From positions 1-20,816 of the forward strand of contig JASBNA010000153.1 of NCBI GenBank assembly GCA_038087015.1: a stretch of DNA of 20,816 bases. The letters are read 5' to 3'. How positions within the stretch are numbered: the stretch's first letter is position 1; every line of letters begins with the position of its first letter. Both the position numbers and the translations under genes were made by a program. Below are positions 20,503 through 20,816 of the stretch, piece by piece. Under the pieces are notes generated by a model, which ran no database searches, was not told the DNA's origin, and saw nothing but the letters and a program-made list of their open reading frames with translations. The DNA comes from Cerrena zonata (taxonomy: Eukaryota; Basidiomycota; Agaricomycetes; Polyporales; Cerrenaceae).

Positions 20503-20816
20503 TTAACGTAGTTCATTCTGTTTCGAAACATCGAAATGACCTAGCCATAGGCTAGTAAGGAAACCTGGTGTTTTCAATTTAGTTGTAAATCATAAGAGTC
20601 AATACATGGGTTACTCACCACATGTTATCATCAACACCATTTTGCACAAGACAATACCCAAGAGTGTCCTCAAACCAAGATGGCCAATATTTATGATGTT
20701 GAGGTAGGAGATCGCACTGGCTGCGAAGATGCTCCTCCGTCAAGTCACGGCGCATTTGAGCTAAGGACCAAGGTTCCACAGACACATGTTCGTTATTTTT
20801 GCAATGTTCGTAGATG
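20503..20816 (-). CDS. 3' end of an unrecognised gene (runs off the right edge)
   Basis: The minus-strand frame is open from the window edge to 20619 and reads WSLAQMRRDLTEEHLRSQCD, then QHHKYWPSWFEDTLGYCLVQNG. A GTGAGT donor and TACTAG acceptor (intron 20552-20618, 67 bp) join it in phase to a short last exon ending LGHFDVSKQNELR and a TAA at 20503-20505. The composition and intact splice make a real gene likely. I do not recognise the family; the start and most of the protein lie outside the window. Confidence 0.5.

Overview
The window looks like nuclear DNA of a mushroom-forming basidiomycete (Agaricomycetes). Genes are split by many introns of about 45-65 bp with GT...AG ends. The flanks carry a NACHT-type NLR gene, F-box and BTB remnants, and the centre encodes a KDZ-family transposase with a CxC2 cysteine cluster.

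About 86% of the window (roughly 1378-19306, 17.9 kb) is one giant DNA transposon bounded by long terminal inverted repeats (left 1378-2511, right 18440-19306). The repeats contain ~120-bp tandem units built around hairpin-forming GTCCCCTGA/TCAGGGGAC motifs. Inside are seven spliced genes that I reconstructed exon by exon. The left half, minus strand, holds a TET/JBP-type 2OG-Fe(II) dioxygenase (8268-9610), the KDZ transposase (4327-8215), and two tandem paralogous unknown proteins (3509-4189 and 2634-3322). The right half holds a plus-strand 928-aa unknown protein (9893-12945), a minus-strand 1154-aa protein with a Zn2Cys6-like cluster, acidic tract and coiled coil (13286-17276), and a plus-strand 248-aa protein with a basic N-terminus (17320-18235). 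Exon lengths sum to a multiple of three in every gene except the transposase, which is one base short.

The TET/JBP and transposase genes are packed head to tail, 52 bp apart, with a TATA box in the gap. A 282-bp divergent region separates TET/JBP from the 928-aa gene. A KDZ transposase paired with a TET/JBP dioxygenase is a known type of association in basidiomycetes. It suggests a mobile element that carries its own DNA-modification enzyme, possibly for its chromatin state. What the five other cargo proteins do is not evident from sequence.

The palindrome TCGCGA occurs about 40 times inside the element, in exons, introns and spacers, but not in the terminal repeats or the right flank. It is a candidate element-wide signal.

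Left flank (1-1273): the 5' part of an NLR gene on the minus strand, with the element inserted about 100 bp upstream of its ATG. Right flank (19326-20816): an F-box fragment cut off at the element boundary, a BTB-like fragment, and the 3' end of an unrecognised gene.
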